Assembly (NCBI RefSeq): GCF_017488845.2
Contig: NZ_CP083370.1
Location: 1,426,001 to 1,490,000 of the forward strand
Origin: Ensifer canadensis
GTDB taxonomy: Bacteria > Pseudomonadota > Alphaproteobacteria > Rhizobiales > Rhizobiaceae
Direction: 5' to 3'
DNA length: 64,000 nt
Positions 45,409 to 54,849 of this stretch are shown one piece after another. Each line of letters opens with the position of its first letter. Position 1 is the stretch's first letter. Position numbers and translations under genes: made by a program. The notes under the pieces are model-generated. The model saw nothing but the letters and a program-made list of their open reading frames with translations, was not told the DNA's origin and did no database searches.

Positions 45409-45866
45409 ATGGGATTGATTGCGATGAGCGAGCGTGACCTGCAGCGGATTGAGGTCTTGTCGAAAGTGATTGCCGGGCGGATGACGCTGGTGTCGGCGGC
45501 GCATGTGCTTGGCTTGAGTACCCGCCAGGTGCGTCGTCTGTTGGACCGGATCGGCGCTGGCGGTGCGGCGTCGATCCGGCACCAGGCGATCGGCCGGCCA
45601 TCGAACAACCGGATCTGCGACGGCGTACGCGATTACGCCATGGCGATCGTGCGCGAGCGCTATGCGGACTTTGGTCCGACGCTGGCGGCCGAGAAGCTTG
45701 CGGAGCGTGATGGTCTGACGGTGTCGCGCGAGACCTTGCGCCAATGGATGTCGGAGGCCGGCCTGTGGCTGTCGCGCAAGCAGCGACGGACGTTCCATCA
45801 GCCGCGGCTGCGGCGCGAGGCCTACGGCGAGCTGGTTCAGATCGACGGTTCCGAGCATCGCTGGTT
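45409..45866 (+). pseudogene. ISNCY-family transposase, 5' part (split by IS110)
   Basis: The first ~152 residues: MGLIAMSERDLQRIEVLSKV with a helix-turn-helix (SAAHVLGLSTRQVRRLLDRI), a second one (GLTVSRETLRQWMSEAGLW), and the start of the catalytic core ending QIDGSEHRW, the first Asp of the DDE triad. The frame then enters IS110 DNA and stops at 45900. The remainder resumes at 47348. Confidence 0.88.
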
Positions 45867-46195
45867 GTCTAATCGCACTCCATCCGTCAAGCTGGTTTGA
45901 GCACGCAATTCCCTTGCCGGCTTGCGAGAGAGGCAACACGGCTGGAACGGATTGAATGGACTGCCCTCACCGGCCATGTCCTTCAGAGCTATCCAGTGCT
46001 GGGAGCAGGGTTGTCTCCGCGGTCGACAAATGTCGCCGCACAATGGTCTTCGCAGGTGGGATCTTCCTAATGTTCGAAACGCAGTCTCAACGAGCTGCAG
46101 CCAGCGATAGCGGAATGATCCTGCCCACGTCCGCAGCAGGGACGCTCAGCACGCAAAGTTACATGGCGCGCTGAGGGACGAAGGCTGAGCGTCTC
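45867..46195 (-). ncRNA. Candidate bridge RNA of the IS at 45867-47347
   Basis: The non-coding stretch after the transposase holds GGTTGTCT at 46009-46016, equal to the left junction at 45863-45870. It also holds TGTTCGAA at 46071-46078, equal to the right junction TGTTCGAA (47347-47354) and nearly the target TGGTTCGAAG. The first is ~145 nt from the end and the second is nearer the transposase, the same layout as in the other IS110 elements. Confidence 0.48.
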
Positions 46196-47227
46196 CTATA
46201 TGGTCGCGCCAGCCGATGCGTTGAACACTTCTCCCGTCTTGAGCATGCTGTGCATGATGACCGCGAGTTTCCGGGCGACGGCCACAGCGGCCCGCTTGAA
46301 GCCAAGTCGCTCCCGCAGCTTAAGTCCCCAACTCTTGAGACTGCTCTCGGTCCTGGCACTGGTTCTCGTCAGCAGCGCTGTCGCCGCTTCATAAAGCAGC
46401 CCACGTAAACGATTGTCACCCCTTCGCGAGATATGGCCGTCACAATCGACTTCGCCTGATTGGTAGCGCCGGGTTGTCAACCCAAGCCAGGCGCCAACCG
46501 ACCGCGACGTTCGAAAGTTTCCTGGGTCTTCAATTGCCGTAACGTAGGATACCGCCGTGACTGCGCCGATGCCCGGGATTGTCATCAACAGCTTCGTGGC
46601 TTCGCTCTCACGTGCCACTATCAGCAACTGGCGACCAAGATCGGCTGCGCGCTTGCGGATATCGTGCCACGCCTCCAAAAGAGGCAAGATAATCTTCGCA
46701 AGCTCGTTGTTCCCATCCAAAAGCTTCCGCACATCGCCATCAAACACTCGCCCCTTCGTTTTCGGGATGATCAGACCGAAGGTCTTCATCAGGCCGCGGA
46801 TTTGATTGCCAAGTTGTGTCGAGATGTTCAGGAGTTGTTCGCGGGCAGCCACCAATGTGCGGGTCATCATAGCGTCAAACGACTTGACGCGAACCGCTTT
46901 GTAAAAGCCCGCTTCAGCGAGTTGCGCTAAACCATCCGCATCGTTGGCATCAGTTTTGTTGAGCGTCTCGTTCAGTACCTTTTGCGCGTGTCGCGCTTCA
47001 ATGCAGATCGCCGGCAACCCCTCGCTCGTCAGCGCGTGATAGAACCACGTCGACAGCGGTCCCGTTTCGAATACCACGCGCTGGGCGCGCGGAGCTTTTT
47101 TGCGGATCATCTGTGCGAGAAGATTGGGATCCGAAGGACATTTCCCCCGCCAGATCCGCTTCCCGTCTTCCCGGATCGAGATTGCGGTGTCTTTCAATGA
47201 AACATCAAGCCCAATATATTGGTTCAT
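46196..47227 (-). CDS. IS110-family transposase
   Basis: A 343-residue DEDD recombinase: MNQYIGLDVSLKDTAISI at the N-terminus, the NKTDANDADGLAQLA acidic region, and a Transposase_20 domain with MTIPGIGAVTAVSYV and GAWLGLTTRRYQSG, then the basic end ARKLAVIMHSML. Appears intact. A different subgroup from the duplicated element in this window. Confidence 0.92.
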   Translation of the reverse strand: MNQYIGLDVSLKDTAISIREDGKRIWRGKCPSDPNLLAQMIRKKAPRAQRVVFETGPLSTWFYHALTSEGLPAICIEARHAQKVLNETLNKTDANDADGLAQLAEAGFYKAVRVKSFDAMMTRTLVAAREQLLNISTQLGNQIRGLMKTFGLIIPKTKGRVFDGDVRKLLDGNNELAKIILPLLEAWHDIRKRAADLGRQLLIVARESEATKLLMTIPGIGAVTAVSYVTAIEDPGNFRTSRSVGAWLGLTTRRYQSGEVDCDGHISRRGDNRLRGLLYEAATALLTRTSARTESSLKSWGLKLRERLGFKRAAVAVARKLAVIMHSMLKTGEVFNASAGATI

Positions 47228-47347
47228 GGTTGCCTCCATCCGATGTTTGGGCCCGGTTCCAATCGAGAGCCCGTTTTTTCATCCTATCGGGGGCAACCAC
47301 CCTCGCCAGCCAAAAAGCCAGAGACGGTCGCGCCGCGATTACTCCAT

Positions 47348-48302
47348 GTTCGAAGATCGCGGTGATCCATGTTCATTACTGGTGTTCATCGATGATGCGA
47401 CCGGCAAGCTGATGCAGTTGCGGTTTGTACGATCGGAAAGTGCGTTCAGCTACTTCGAGGCGCTGGAACTCTATCTGAAGGCGCATGGTGCTCCAGTCGC
47501 CTTCTATTCCGACAAGCATTCGGTGTTCCGGGTTGCGAAGAAGGATGCCAAGGGCGGCCAGGGCATGACCCAGTTCGGGCGTGCACTTTGCGAGTTAAAC
47601 ATCGAGATTCTTTGCGCAAACTCGAGCCAGGCCAAGGGCCGCGTCGAGCGGATGAACCGGACGCTACAGGACCGGTTGATTAAGGATCTGCGCCTGGAGG
47701 GCGTCTGCGGCATGGACGACGGCAACGCTTTCCTGCCTCGGTTCATGGAGCGCTATAACCGCCAGTTTGCCATTACCCCTGCCAGATCTGATGATCTGCA
47801 TCGGCCGCTGAACCTTGCCCCGGATCGGCTGCGCGACGTGCTATGCAAACGTGAGCAGCGTTATGTCGGTGCCCAGTTGACGTTTTCGTTCGAGCGCCAG
47901 CGGATCATGCTGGAAGAGAACGAGGTGACGCGCGGGCTGGTCGGTCGTTATGTCGAGACCTACGCGCTTGCCGACGGCAGGCTGGATGTGCGCTGGAAGG
48001 GGCATTCCCTACCGTACAGGGTGTTCGATAAGGACCAGCGGGTGACGCATGCGGCGATCACCGAGAACAAGCGGCTCGGTGAACTCCTGACCTACATCAA
48101 GGAACGTCAGGAGCAGCAGACGAAGCCGGCCGTGAAGACGAACAGCGAGAAGAACGGCTACGTTCGACGCGCGCGCGGCCCGGGACGTCGGAAGGATTTC
48201 ATGAACGATCCTGCGGTCATTGCTCGGCGGCGACAGGCGCTTTCCCAGCAAAGTGCGCTGGAGCAAGGGCAACCCTACCCGGCACAGTTCAATGGAGAAT
48301 AA
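47348..48302 (+). pseudogene. ISNCY-family transposase, 3' part (split by IS110)
   Basis: Begins FEDRGDPCSLLVFIDDATGKLMQLRF with the second Asp of the core (IDDATG), continues FYSDKHSVFR and KGRVERMNRTLQDRL (catalytic Glu), then a long basic C-terminus. Together with the 5' part it would make a full protein of ~470 residues. Interrupted, so presumably not functional unless the IS110 leaves precisely. Confidence 0.88.
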
Positions 48303-49062
48303 ACTCGGACTGCATGTCCGATTCCAGCTTTAAACAGGCAGCCCACAAGGGTGTCTTGTGGTAGGTTCCGTGCTGCCAAATGGTCAGTCCCTGGCGCTCT
48401 TCGTGCAGCAATCCCAGCCAGCACAGCGGGCGAATGATATCGTAGCGGAGCGCCGACCTTTCCTTCCAGGTTTCGACAGTCATTTCTGCTGGCTCCGGGT
48501 ACGATTCACTCGGGTATAGCTCGTTCGCCAGTTCGTCGAACGAACAGCCTCTTTCTGCTTTCATATTGATAAGATTGAGAAAGACATGCCACCAACGCAT
48601 CCGATTGTGGACAGCCTCCTGCGTCTGCCCGTGGTGGATATAAGCATAAAGGTAATCCGTCGCGATCAGATCGAAGAAGGCCTGCGGTCTCGCCAAAAAA
48701 TCCTGGCCACGTTTTGTGGGCAGCAGGACGTCTTTTTTCCGGCGAAGAAGCTTTAGATGTCGGACCATATCCCGCACCACCCAGAGCGGCGGCATGTCGG
48801 CTTCATTGAGGACCTTATTCATCCTGTACAGGTCTTCGGACGTGTACCCGGGCCAATCGAAATGAACGGCGGCCCAGTGCACGAACTTGCGGTTCATCGC
48901 TCCCGACGTGGTAAGACCGATCCCTCCCTGGGTCTCGGCGTAGGAGACAGTCATGGCCATGCCGCGAAGCAGCGGCGACAGCGCGGCGACATCGACGTCA
49001 CCCATCAGCCTGATTTCCGGAAGCATCGCGAGATCCTGGCCCTGTTCAGCTGCCTGCAACAT
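48289..49062 (-). CDS. Passenger gene inside the ISNCY element
   Basis: A 257-residue soluble protein; ATG at 49026 is an alternative start with a better ribosome-binding site. The sequence is helical, with DVDVAALSPLLRGMAMTVSYAETQGGIGLTTSGAMNRKFV, LKLLRRKKDVLLPTKRGQDFL (winged-helix-like), then WWHVFLNLINMKAERGCSFDELANELYP and ERSALRYDIIRPLCWLGLLHEER. It resembles proteins with paired winged-helix domains that bind DNA. No named function. It overlaps the transposase end by 14 bp in convergent orientation and lies within the element's repeats. Confidence 0.72.
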   Translation of the reverse strand: MLQAAEQGQDLAMLPEIRLMGDVDVAALSPLLRGMAMTVSYAETQGGIGLTTSGAMNRKFVHWAAVHFDWPGYTSEDLYRMNKVLNEADMPPLWVVRDMVRHLKLLRRKKDVLLPTKRGQDFLARPQAFFDLIATDYLYAYIHHGQTQEAVHNRMRWWHVFLNLINMKAERGCSFDELANELYPSESYPEPAEMTVETWKERSALRYDIIRPLCWLGLLHEERQGLTIWQHGTYHKTPLWAACLKLESDMQSEFILH

Positions 49063-49283
49063 CTACCAGGAACGCAATAATTGGAACTGAGAAAGCTAAA
49101 GCCGAAGGGGTGCCCTTCTACCGCCCCCTCCCTTCCCTTGCAACCCGGCCCAGCCGGTCCGGTCGGGGGCTTGCCTCAGCGCAAGCGGAGATGTCGAGTG
49201 TCGCATGTCTAAATGGCTGACGCCGCGCCCAAAGTGACATTTCTACTTTGCGCCAACGTGGACAGTTCAACTTGGCTGCCACA

Positions 49284-49920
49284 TCTCGTGTAGCCGGGTA
49301 CATTCTAATTCGAAGTGCGACTTGCGATAGATACCAATGGGTTGTCACGCGCAAGGAATGGCTCATGAGACGCACCTACTCCCAGATCGATATGGATGAA
49401 CGCCGCAAGATTGCCCGCTGGCGATCGGCTGGCATCAGCGTTGACGTAATCGCTGAGAAACTGCACGGACATCGTTCGACGATTTTCCGCGAACTCAGGC
49501 GCAATACTTTTGTTGATCCGCAGATGCCAGACCTTAGCGGCTACTATTGCGTCACCGCCAACGACATGGCGCGTGAGCGCAGAGCCAAGCTACGCAAGCT
49601 TGCTCGTTTCTCGCATCTGCCGCCAATCGGTGATCGAGCGCATCATGCATGGCTGGTCGCCGCAGCAGAACGCCGGCCGCATGCGGCTGGAGCGCGATCC
49701 AGTTTCTGTCAGCCATGAGACGATCTACAAGTACGCCTATTCCGCGGATGGGCACGCGATCAAGCTCTGGCGGCATCTGCCGGAGCACCGCGCCAGACGT
49801 CGGCCGCGGCATGCCAGGCGTCGTCATGGCAGGCGGTTCAGCCCGGATGTCAACATTCTCTACCGTCCCGACACCGTCGCCGAGCGCAAACAGTTCGGCC
49901 ATTGGGAATGCGATTGGGTG
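49284..49920 (+). mobile_element. IS30-family remnant
   Basis: The left end TCTCGTGTAGCCGGGTACATTCT matches that of the IS30 at 44204. The transposase is frameshifted and the element stops at about 49920 without a right end. Confidence 0.8.
49365..49920 (+). pseudogene. Truncated, frameshifted IS30 transposase
   Basis: The start MRRTYSQIDMDERRKIARWRS and helix-turn-helix IAEKLHGHRSTIFRELRRNTF are clear. At about 49612-49620 the reading frame shifts (the continuation RQSVIERIMHGWSPQQNAGRM lies in the next frame). After KQFGHWECDW, the first catalytic Asp, the homology ends abruptly. Confidence 0.85.
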
Positions 49921-50124
49921 CGCTCAGGTGACAATTGCGAATATCACTAAGTTATGATGTTTGAAAGATTAATTTAGAAGTTCCGTTTAAGGCATTGAAT
50001 ATGAACGATATTGTATATATGTGCTTGGTGTGAAGAAGCGCACGGCGCTGTCCGCGCCATTTCCAGAACGTGCAAACGACCTATGCTTTCAGGAGCAGGC
50101 AGAAACGTCTGGTGGAGATCGGTG
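49921..50124. other. AT-rich junction downstream of the IS island
   Basis: An AT-rich stretch (49940-50030) without a gene marks the end of the IS island; the promoter of the DUF4864 gene is probably here. Confidence 0.35.
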
Positions 50125-50547
50125 ATGATCAGGACATTTGCCATTGCCTTCGGTATCGCAGCGCAACTCGCAGGCGCGGGCCTTTGTCGGGCGGAAGAAC
50201 CGGTCGATACGGCACGCTCGATCATCCAGGATCAGATCGCGGCTTTCCTCAATGACGATGCGGACGCCGCCTACTCCTTCGCTTCGCCGGCGATACGCGG
50301 CAAGTTTCCCGACAAGACGGCCTTCTTCGACATGGTCAGGCGCGGCTACCAGCCGGTCTATCGGCCCGGAAATTTTGCCTTTGGCCGCTCCAAGGTGGTG
50401 GGCGATCAGGTCATTCAGGAGGTGCTGATCTCGGCTCCCGATGGTAAGGACTGGACGGCGGTCTACCAGCTGATGAAGCAGCCCGACGGCAGCTACAAGA
50501 TCAACGGCGTCATGATGCTCCAGTCGGCCCCAGGTCCGGAGATCTGA
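50125..50547 (+). CDS. DUF4864 secreted protein
   Basis: A 140-residue protein with a Sec signal (MIRTFAIAFGIAAQLAGAGLCRA, cleavage near 23). The mature DUF4864 domain begins ARSIIQDQIAAFLNDDADAAYSFASPAIRGKFPDKTAFFDMVRRGY. It has an NTF2/SnoaL-like appearance. The ATG at 50125 follows GGAG. Function unknown. Convergent with tgt. Confidence 0.85.
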   Translation: MIRTFAIAFGIAAQLAGAGLCRAEEPVDTARSIIQDQIAAFLNDDADAAYSFASPAIRGKFPDKTAFFDMVRRGYQPVYRPGNFAFGRSKVVGDQVIQEVLISAPDGKDWTAVYQLMKQPDGSYKINGVMMLQSAPGPEI

Positions 50548-50560
50548 GCAGGTCTGGTCC

Positions 50561-51691
50561 TCAGAGTGGCGCCAGATCCCCTCGCCGCCAGGTTTCCTGG
50601 GTTTCGGCCATGAAGTCGGCAAAGCGGCCCTCTTCGATTGCCAGGCGAATGCCCGCCATCAGTTCCTGGTAATAGGCAAGGTTGTTCCAACTGAGCAGCA
50701 TGCCCCCGAGTGACTCATTCGAGCGGATCAGGTGGTGCAAATAGGCGCGCGAATAGTCGCGCGTCGCCGGGCACGAGGATTGTTCGTCTAGCGGCCGCAG
50801 GTCTTCGGCATGGCGCGCATTGCGCAGGTTGATGCGGCCATGGCGGGTGAAGGCCAAACCATGTCGTCCGGAGCGGGTCGGCATGACGCAGTCGAACATG
50901 TCGATGCCGTGTGCGACCGACCTTAGGATATCGTCGGGCGTGCCGACGCCCATGAGATAGCGCGGCTTTTCGGCAGGTAGCTCGGGGCATGTGATGTCGA
51001 GCATTCTGAGCATCACCTCCTGCGGCTCGCCGACCGCAAGTCCACCGACGGCGTAGCCCTTGAGATCCAGCCCCTTCAGGGCTTCCGCCGAGCGCACGCG
51101 CAGTGCCGGAATGTCGCCGCCCTGGACGATGCCGAACATCGCCTTGCCCGGTTGGTCACCAAACGCCACCTTGCAGCGTTCCGCCCAGCGCAATGACATT
51201 TCCATTGCCCGCTCGATCTCCTTGGGCTCGGCCGGCAAAGCCACGCACTCGTCCAGCTGCATCTGGATATCGCTGCCGAGCAAGCCTTGAATTTCGATCG
51301 ACCGTTCCGGCGACATGTGGAACAGCGCGCCGTCGACATGGCTCTTGAAGGTGACGCCCTGCTCGTCGAGCTTGCGCAGCCCGGCAAGCGACATCACCTG
51401 GAAGCCGCCGCTGTCGGTGAGGATCGGACCCTGCCAGCGGATAAGGTTGTGCAGACCGCCGAGCCGCGCCACGCGTTCAGCACCAGGGCGCAGCATCAGA
51501 TGGTAGGTGTTGCCGAGGATGATGTCGGCGCCGAGATCCTTGACCTGATCGAGATACATCGCCTTGACCGTGCCGACGGTTCCGACTGGCATGAAGGCAG
51601 GCGTACGGATGGTGCCGCGCGGCATGGAAACCTCACCGAGGCGCGCCTTGCCGTCGGTTGCGTGCAGCTTGAACTGGAAGGTTTCGGTCAT
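50561..51691 (-). CDS. tgt: tRNA-guanine transglycosylase, zinc site degenerate
   Basis: A 376-residue TIM-barrel enzyme that exchanges guanine-34 for preQ1 in tRNAs with GUN anticodons. Nucleophile and acid are present: D93 in [10 protein letters not shown] and D267 in MFDCVMPTR. The zinc-binding segment, normally CxCxxC and a later His, here reads S305-S-C307-PA-T310 and N336, so three of four canonical ligands are lost. The rest ([11 protein letters not shown]) is typical. It starts directly after the queA stop codon (TAGATG), so the two are one operon. Confidence 0.94.
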   Translation of the reverse strand: MTETFQFKLHATDGKARLGEVSMPRGTIRTPAFMPVGTVGTVKAMYLDQVKDLGADIILGNTYHLMLRPGAERVARLGGLHNLIRWQGPILTDSGGFQVMSLAGLRKLDEQGVTFKSHVDGALFHMSPERSIEIQGLLGSDIQMQLDECVALPAEPKEIERAMEMSLRWAERCKVAFGDQPGKAMFGIVQGGDIPALRVRSAEALKGLDLKGYAVGGLAVGEPQEVMLRMLDITCPELPAEKPRYLMGVGTPDDILRSVAHGIDMFDCVMPTRSGRHGLAFTRHGRINLRNARHAEDLRPLDEQSSCPATRDYSRAYLHHLIRSNESLGGMLLSWNNLAYYQELMAGIRLAIEEGRFADFMAETQETWRRGDLAPL

Positions 51692-52774
51692 CTAGTCTTT
51701 CCGAAAAAGCAGGCTGGAATCGCCATAGGAATAGAAGCGGTAGCCGCTCTCGATCGCGTAGGTATACGCCGCGCGCATCGTCTCGAGGCCACAGAAGGCC
51801 GAAACCAGCATGAACAGCGTCGATTTCGGCAAGTGAAAATTGGTCATCAGCATGTCGACGGCGCGGAAGCGGTAGCCGGGCGTGATGAAGATGCCGGTCG
51901 GGCCTGACCAGGGATGGATGATACCGTGTTCGTCCGCCGCACTTTCGATCAGCCGTAGCGACGTCGTACCGACGCAGACCATCCGGCCGCCCCTCGCCTT
52001 GACGGCATTGAGGCGTTCGGCGGTTGCGGCATCGACCTGGCCAATCTCCAGGTGCATCACGTGGTCGTCGGTATCATCGGCCTTGACCGGCAGGAATGTC
52101 CCGGCGCCGACATGCAGGGTGACGAAATGACGTTCGATGCCGAGTTCGTTCAGCCTGGAAAACAGCCGCTCGGTGAAATGCAGGCCAGCGGTAGGGGCGG
52201 CTACGGCGCCCTCCTCACGGGCGTAGACCGTTTGGTAGTCGACGCGGTCCTGAGCATCCTCTGCGCGTTTGGAGGCGATATATGGCGGCAATGGAATGTG
52301 CCCGACGGCCATGATCGCTTCGTCGAGCAGCGGTCCGGCGAGATCGAAGCGCAGCGTCACCTCACCGGCGTCGCCCTTTTCCTCGACAGTTGCGTCGAGT
52401 GTGCCGAGCATGCAGCTGTTGCCGCCGTGGCCAAAGGCAATGCGGTCGCCGACCTTGAGGCGGCGTGCCGGCCGGGCAAACGCCTTCCAGCGATCCGGCG
52501 CGACCCGCATATGCAGGGTCAGCGAGACGGGCGTGGTAATCTCTTCGCCGCGTCGACGAATGCCTTCGAGCTGCGCCGGAATGACCTTGGTGTCGTTGAA
52601 CACCAGTGCGTCGCCGGGACGCAGGAAGGACGGCAGGTCGAGCACGCCGTGATCCGTCAGGAGTTCCGGCGCCTGCGGGTCGACGACGAGCATGCGGGCG
52701 CTGTCGCGCGGATTTACGGGCCGCAACGCAATCGAGGTTTCCGGAAGGTCGAAGTCGAACAGGTCTACGCGCAT
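51692..52774 (-). CDS. queA: S-adenosylmethionine:tRNA ribosyltransferase-isomerase
   Basis: A 360-residue enzyme that transfers the ribosyl part of SAM to preQ1-tRNA, making epoxyqueuosine. Recognised by [26 protein letters not shown] at the N-terminus, [21 protein letters not shown] and [12 protein letters not shown], then [20 protein letters not shown]. The ATG at 52774 was chosen over upstream starts that would extend into the ppi terminator. First gene of queA-tgt. Confidence 0.95.
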   Translation of the reverse strand: MRVDLFDFDLPETSIALRPVNPRDSARMLVVDPQAPELLTDHGVLDLPSFLRPGDALVFNDTKVIPAQLEGIRRRGEEITTPVSLTLHMRVAPDRWKAFARPARRLKVGDRIAFGHGGNSCMLGTLDATVEEKGDAGEVTLRFDLAGPLLDEAIMAVGHIPLPPYIASKRAEDAQDRVDYQTVYAREEGAVAAPTAGLHFTERLFSRLNELGIERHFVTLHVGAGTFLPVKADDTDDHVMHLEIGQVDAATAERLNAVKARGGRMVCVGTTSLRLIESAADEHGIIHPWSGPTGIFITPGYRFRAVDMLMTNFHLPKSTLFMLVSAFCGLETMRAAYTYAIESGYRFYSYGDSSLLFRKD

Positions 52775-52784
52775 GGATCGTTTC

Positions 52785-52840
52785 TGAAAAAAAAGCAAAC
52801 CCGCCCCAGGGCCTTTCGGCGCGACCGGGGCGGGTTTGTG
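52785..52840 (-). terminator. Intrinsic terminator after ppiB
   Basis: AAACCCGCCCC pairs with GGGGCGGGTTT across an 18-base loop; the minus strand continues with GCTTTTTTTT. It separates the cyclophilin genes from queA. Confidence 0.88.
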
Positions 52841-52852
52841 CATTAGCGCAAA

Positions 52853-53362
52853 TCAGGCGTCGGCGGCAACCCGCATGGACACGATGGTGTCGGGATCACG
52901 CACCGGTTCGCCGCGCTTGATCTTGTCGATGTTGTCCATGCCTTCGATGACCTGGCCCCAGACCGAGTACTGCTTGTTCAGCCACGGAGCATCGGTGAAG
53001 CAGATGAAGAACTGCGAATTGGCCGAGTTCGGCATCTGGCTGCGCGCCATCGAGCACGTGCCACGAATGTGGCTGACGTTCGAGAATTCAGCGTTCAGGT
53101 CCGGCTTGGATGAGCCGCCCATGCCGGCACGCGACGGGTTGAAGTGCTCGCCGCCGGTCTTGCCGTACTGGACGTCGCCGGTCTGTGCCATGAAGTCCTC
53201 GATCACGCGGTGAAACACCACGCCGTCATAGGCGCCTTCGCGTGCCAGTTCCTTGATTCGGGCGACATGACCCGGAGCCACGTTCGGCATAAGCTCGATG
53301 ACGACCTTGCCCTTGGTGGTCTCCATGATGATCGTGTTTTCCGGATCTTTGATCTCGGCCAT
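52853..53362 (-). CDS. ppiB: Cytosolic cyclophilin-type peptidyl-prolyl isomerase
   Basis: A 169-residue cyclophilin without signal peptide. VVFHRVIEDFMAQTGDVQYG (catalytic Arg in FHRV and Gln in QTGD), then SMARSQMPNSANSQFFICF. The Trp typical of eukaryotic cyclophilins is at WLNKQYSVWG. It accelerates proline isomerisation in the cytosol. Downstream of the periplasmic cyclophilin by ~20 bp. Confidence 0.93.
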   Translation of the reverse strand: MAEIKDPENTIIMETTKGKVVIELMPNVAPGHVARIKELAREGAYDGVVFHRVIEDFMAQTGDVQYGKTGGEHFNPSRAGMGGSSKPDLNAEFSNVSHIRGTCSMARSQMPNSANSQFFICFTDAPWLNKQYSVWGQVIEGMDNIDKIKRGEPVRDPDTIVSMRVAADA

Positions 53363-53384
53363 GGGTTTTCTCCTTCTGTTGACT

Positions 53385-53957
53385 TTACTTGCCGACCTTG
53401 ACGCTGATCATGCGGTCGGGATCGGCGACGGAGCCGTTGTTGGCGTCGTCACCGAGTTTGATCTTATCGACGTTCTCCATGCCGGAGACGACCTTGCCGA
53501 CGACCGTGTACTGGCCGTTGAGGAAGTCGCCCGGGGCAAACATGATGAAGAACTGCGAATTGGCGCTGTTGGGATCCTGCGAACGGGCCATGCCGACCGT
53601 GCCGCGCTCGAACGGTACGTCGGAAAATTCGGCCGGCAGGTCCGGCTTGGACGAACCGCCCGTGCCCGCAGCCTGGGGCTGGAAGCCGTTTTCCATGTCG
53701 CCGTACTGGACGTCGCCTGTCTGGGCCATGAAGCCCTTGATGACGCGGTGGAAGGCGACGTTGTCGTATTCGCCGGCTGTTGCAAGCGCCTTGATCTGCT
53801 CGACGTGCTTCGGCGCGATATCAGGGCGAAGCTCGACGACAACAGGGCCATCCTTCAGCGTGATTGTGAGGAAGTTGTCGGCCGACTGCGCAAGCGCCGT
53901 TCCCGTCCAGGACGCAAGCGTGACCGCACCGGCGAAAGCGAGGTGGAGGATTTTCAT
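53385..53957 (-). CDS. ppiA: Periplasmic cyclophilin-type peptidyl-prolyl isomerase
   Basis: A 190-residue cyclophilin with signal peptide (MKILHLAFAGAVTLASWTGTALA, cleavage near 23). The same motifs as its neighbour: VAFHRVIKGFMAQTGDVQYG and GMARSQDPNSANSQFFIMF. Together with ppiB it provides one enzyme per compartment. It lies downstream of coaD by 35 bp. Confidence 0.93.
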   Translation of the reverse strand: MKILHLAFAGAVTLASWTGTALAQSADNFLTITLKDGPVVVELRPDIAPKHVEQIKALATAGEYDNVAFHRVIKGFMAQTGDVQYGDMENGFQPQAAGTGGSSKPDLPAEFSDVPFERGTVGMARSQDPNSANSQFFIMFAPGDFLNGQYTVVGKVVSGMENVDKIKLGDDANNGSVADPDRMISVKVGK

Positions 53958-53992
53958 GGTTTCTCCCTGAGTGGTGAATGGAGTGTGGCGGC

Positions 53993-54487
53993 TCAGGCCT
54001 TGCGTTTGGCCTGCAGCGCCGCGTGAACAGCCTTGGGCACGAAGGCACTGACGTCGCCGCCCATGGCCGCGATCTGGCGGACCAATGTGGCTGTAATGGG
54101 CCGCGATGCCGTGCCAGCCGGCAAAAACAAGGTCTGGACATCCGGCGCCATCTGCCGGTTCATGCCAGCCATCTGCATCTCGTAATCGAGGTCAGTGCCA
54201 TCGCGCAAGCCGCGCACAAGCAGCTTTGCGCCGCTTTGCCGCGCAGCGTCGACCACGAGATTGTCGAAGGAGACGACGTCGATGTCGGCGGCACGCTCGG
54301 GCAGAAACTCGAGCAGCGACTGGCGAATGAGGTCCGAGCGCTCGTCGAACGAGAAAAGCGGCGCCTTGCCCGGATGGATGCCAATTGCCACGATGACTTT
54401 GCGCGCCACGTTCAGCGCCTGAACAAGTACGTCGAGATGCCCGTTCGTCATCGGATCGAAGGAGCCGGGGTAGAATGCCGTCGTCAT
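53993..54487 (-). CDS. coaD: Phosphopantetheine adenylyltransferase
   Basis: A 164-residue nucleotidyltransferase of CoA synthesis. The ATP site is [17 protein letters not shown] (T/HxGH as TNGH), followed by [24 protein letters not shown] and the [18 protein letters not shown] signature for ISSS/T. It makes dephospho-CoA from 4'-phosphopantetheine. The start at 54487 gives the conserved N-terminus. First gene of coaD-ppiA-ppiB. Confidence 0.95.
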   Translation of the reverse strand: MTTAFYPGSFDPMTNGHLDVLVQALNVARKVIVAIGIHPGKAPLFSFDERSDLIRQSLLEFLPERAADIDVVSFDNLVVDAARQSGAKLLVRGLRDGTDLDYEMQMAGMNRQMAPDVQTLFLPAGTASRPITATLVRQIAAMGGDVSAFVPKAVHAALQAKRKA

Positions 54488-54714
54488 CGCACCTGTTTCC
54501 GTTTGGTGAAGCCTTTTGTCATGGACGGCGACAGATCGCAAGAGTTGTGCAGGAGCGCGGGCCTGTTCCCTGGGAAACAGTGGCACCAAAGAAATGAATG
54601 CTAGATGAATGCCATGTTCAAGAGTGTTTCACGTTGCAATCGGTAATGTGAAGCAAGAAAGAACGGAACCTTTTTGAAGATACTGCCGTTTAGGAACCTG
54701 AAAGGATGACGGCT
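54488..54714. other. Divergent intergenic region
   Basis: About 225 bp between coaD and the tiny gene at 54715. No gene or clear motif seen. Confidence 0.3.
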
Positions 54715-54837
54715 ATGGGACTTGCTCTGTTTTCGATGACGATGTTTTTCGCAATGATATTTGCGACGATACATGCACTCCGCGACGAGTCCCGTGAGCA
54801 ACGTGACCGTTCAAGCAACCGTAAGATCTTCGGCTAA
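54715..54837 (+). CDS. Tiny single-pass membrane protein
   Basis: A 40-residue protein: one helix (GLALFSMTMFFAMIFATIHAL) then a charged tail RDESREQRDRSSNRKIFG. The ATG at 54715 has AAGGA 7-8 bases upstream (an alternative ATG at 54706 is too near). Its hydrophobic helix plus RD-rich tail resemble the next gene. Function unknown. Confidence 0.6.
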   Translation: MGLALFSMTMFFAMIFATIHALRDESREQRDRSSNRKIFG

Positions 54838-54849
54838 AGGTATCATGTC

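Larger units (their letters stand above)
45867..47347 (-). mobile_element. IS110-family element inserted in the ISNCY transposase
   Basis: Located by rejoining the host transposase: CGCTGGTT on the left and GTTCGAAGAT on the right restore SEHRWFEDRG in frame, sharing GTT. One transposase on the minus strand (46196-47227), 330 bp non-coding after its stop and 120 bp before its start. Both ends have ACTCCAT close by (45877-45883 and 47341-47347). Confidence 0.88.
45331..49281 (+). mobile_element. ISNCY-type element with passenger gene, interrupted by IS110
   Basis: The ends are bipartite inverted repeats: left CAAAGTTGAAGTGTCC ... GCAAAGTA..AATGTCACT (45334-45374), right the same in reverse (49231-49281). 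Inside are a split transposase and, on the opposite strand, a passenger gene (48289-49062). Without the inserted IS110 (about 1480 bp) the element is about 2470 bp. The right end is directly followed by the left end of an IS30 remnant. Confidence 0.75.
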
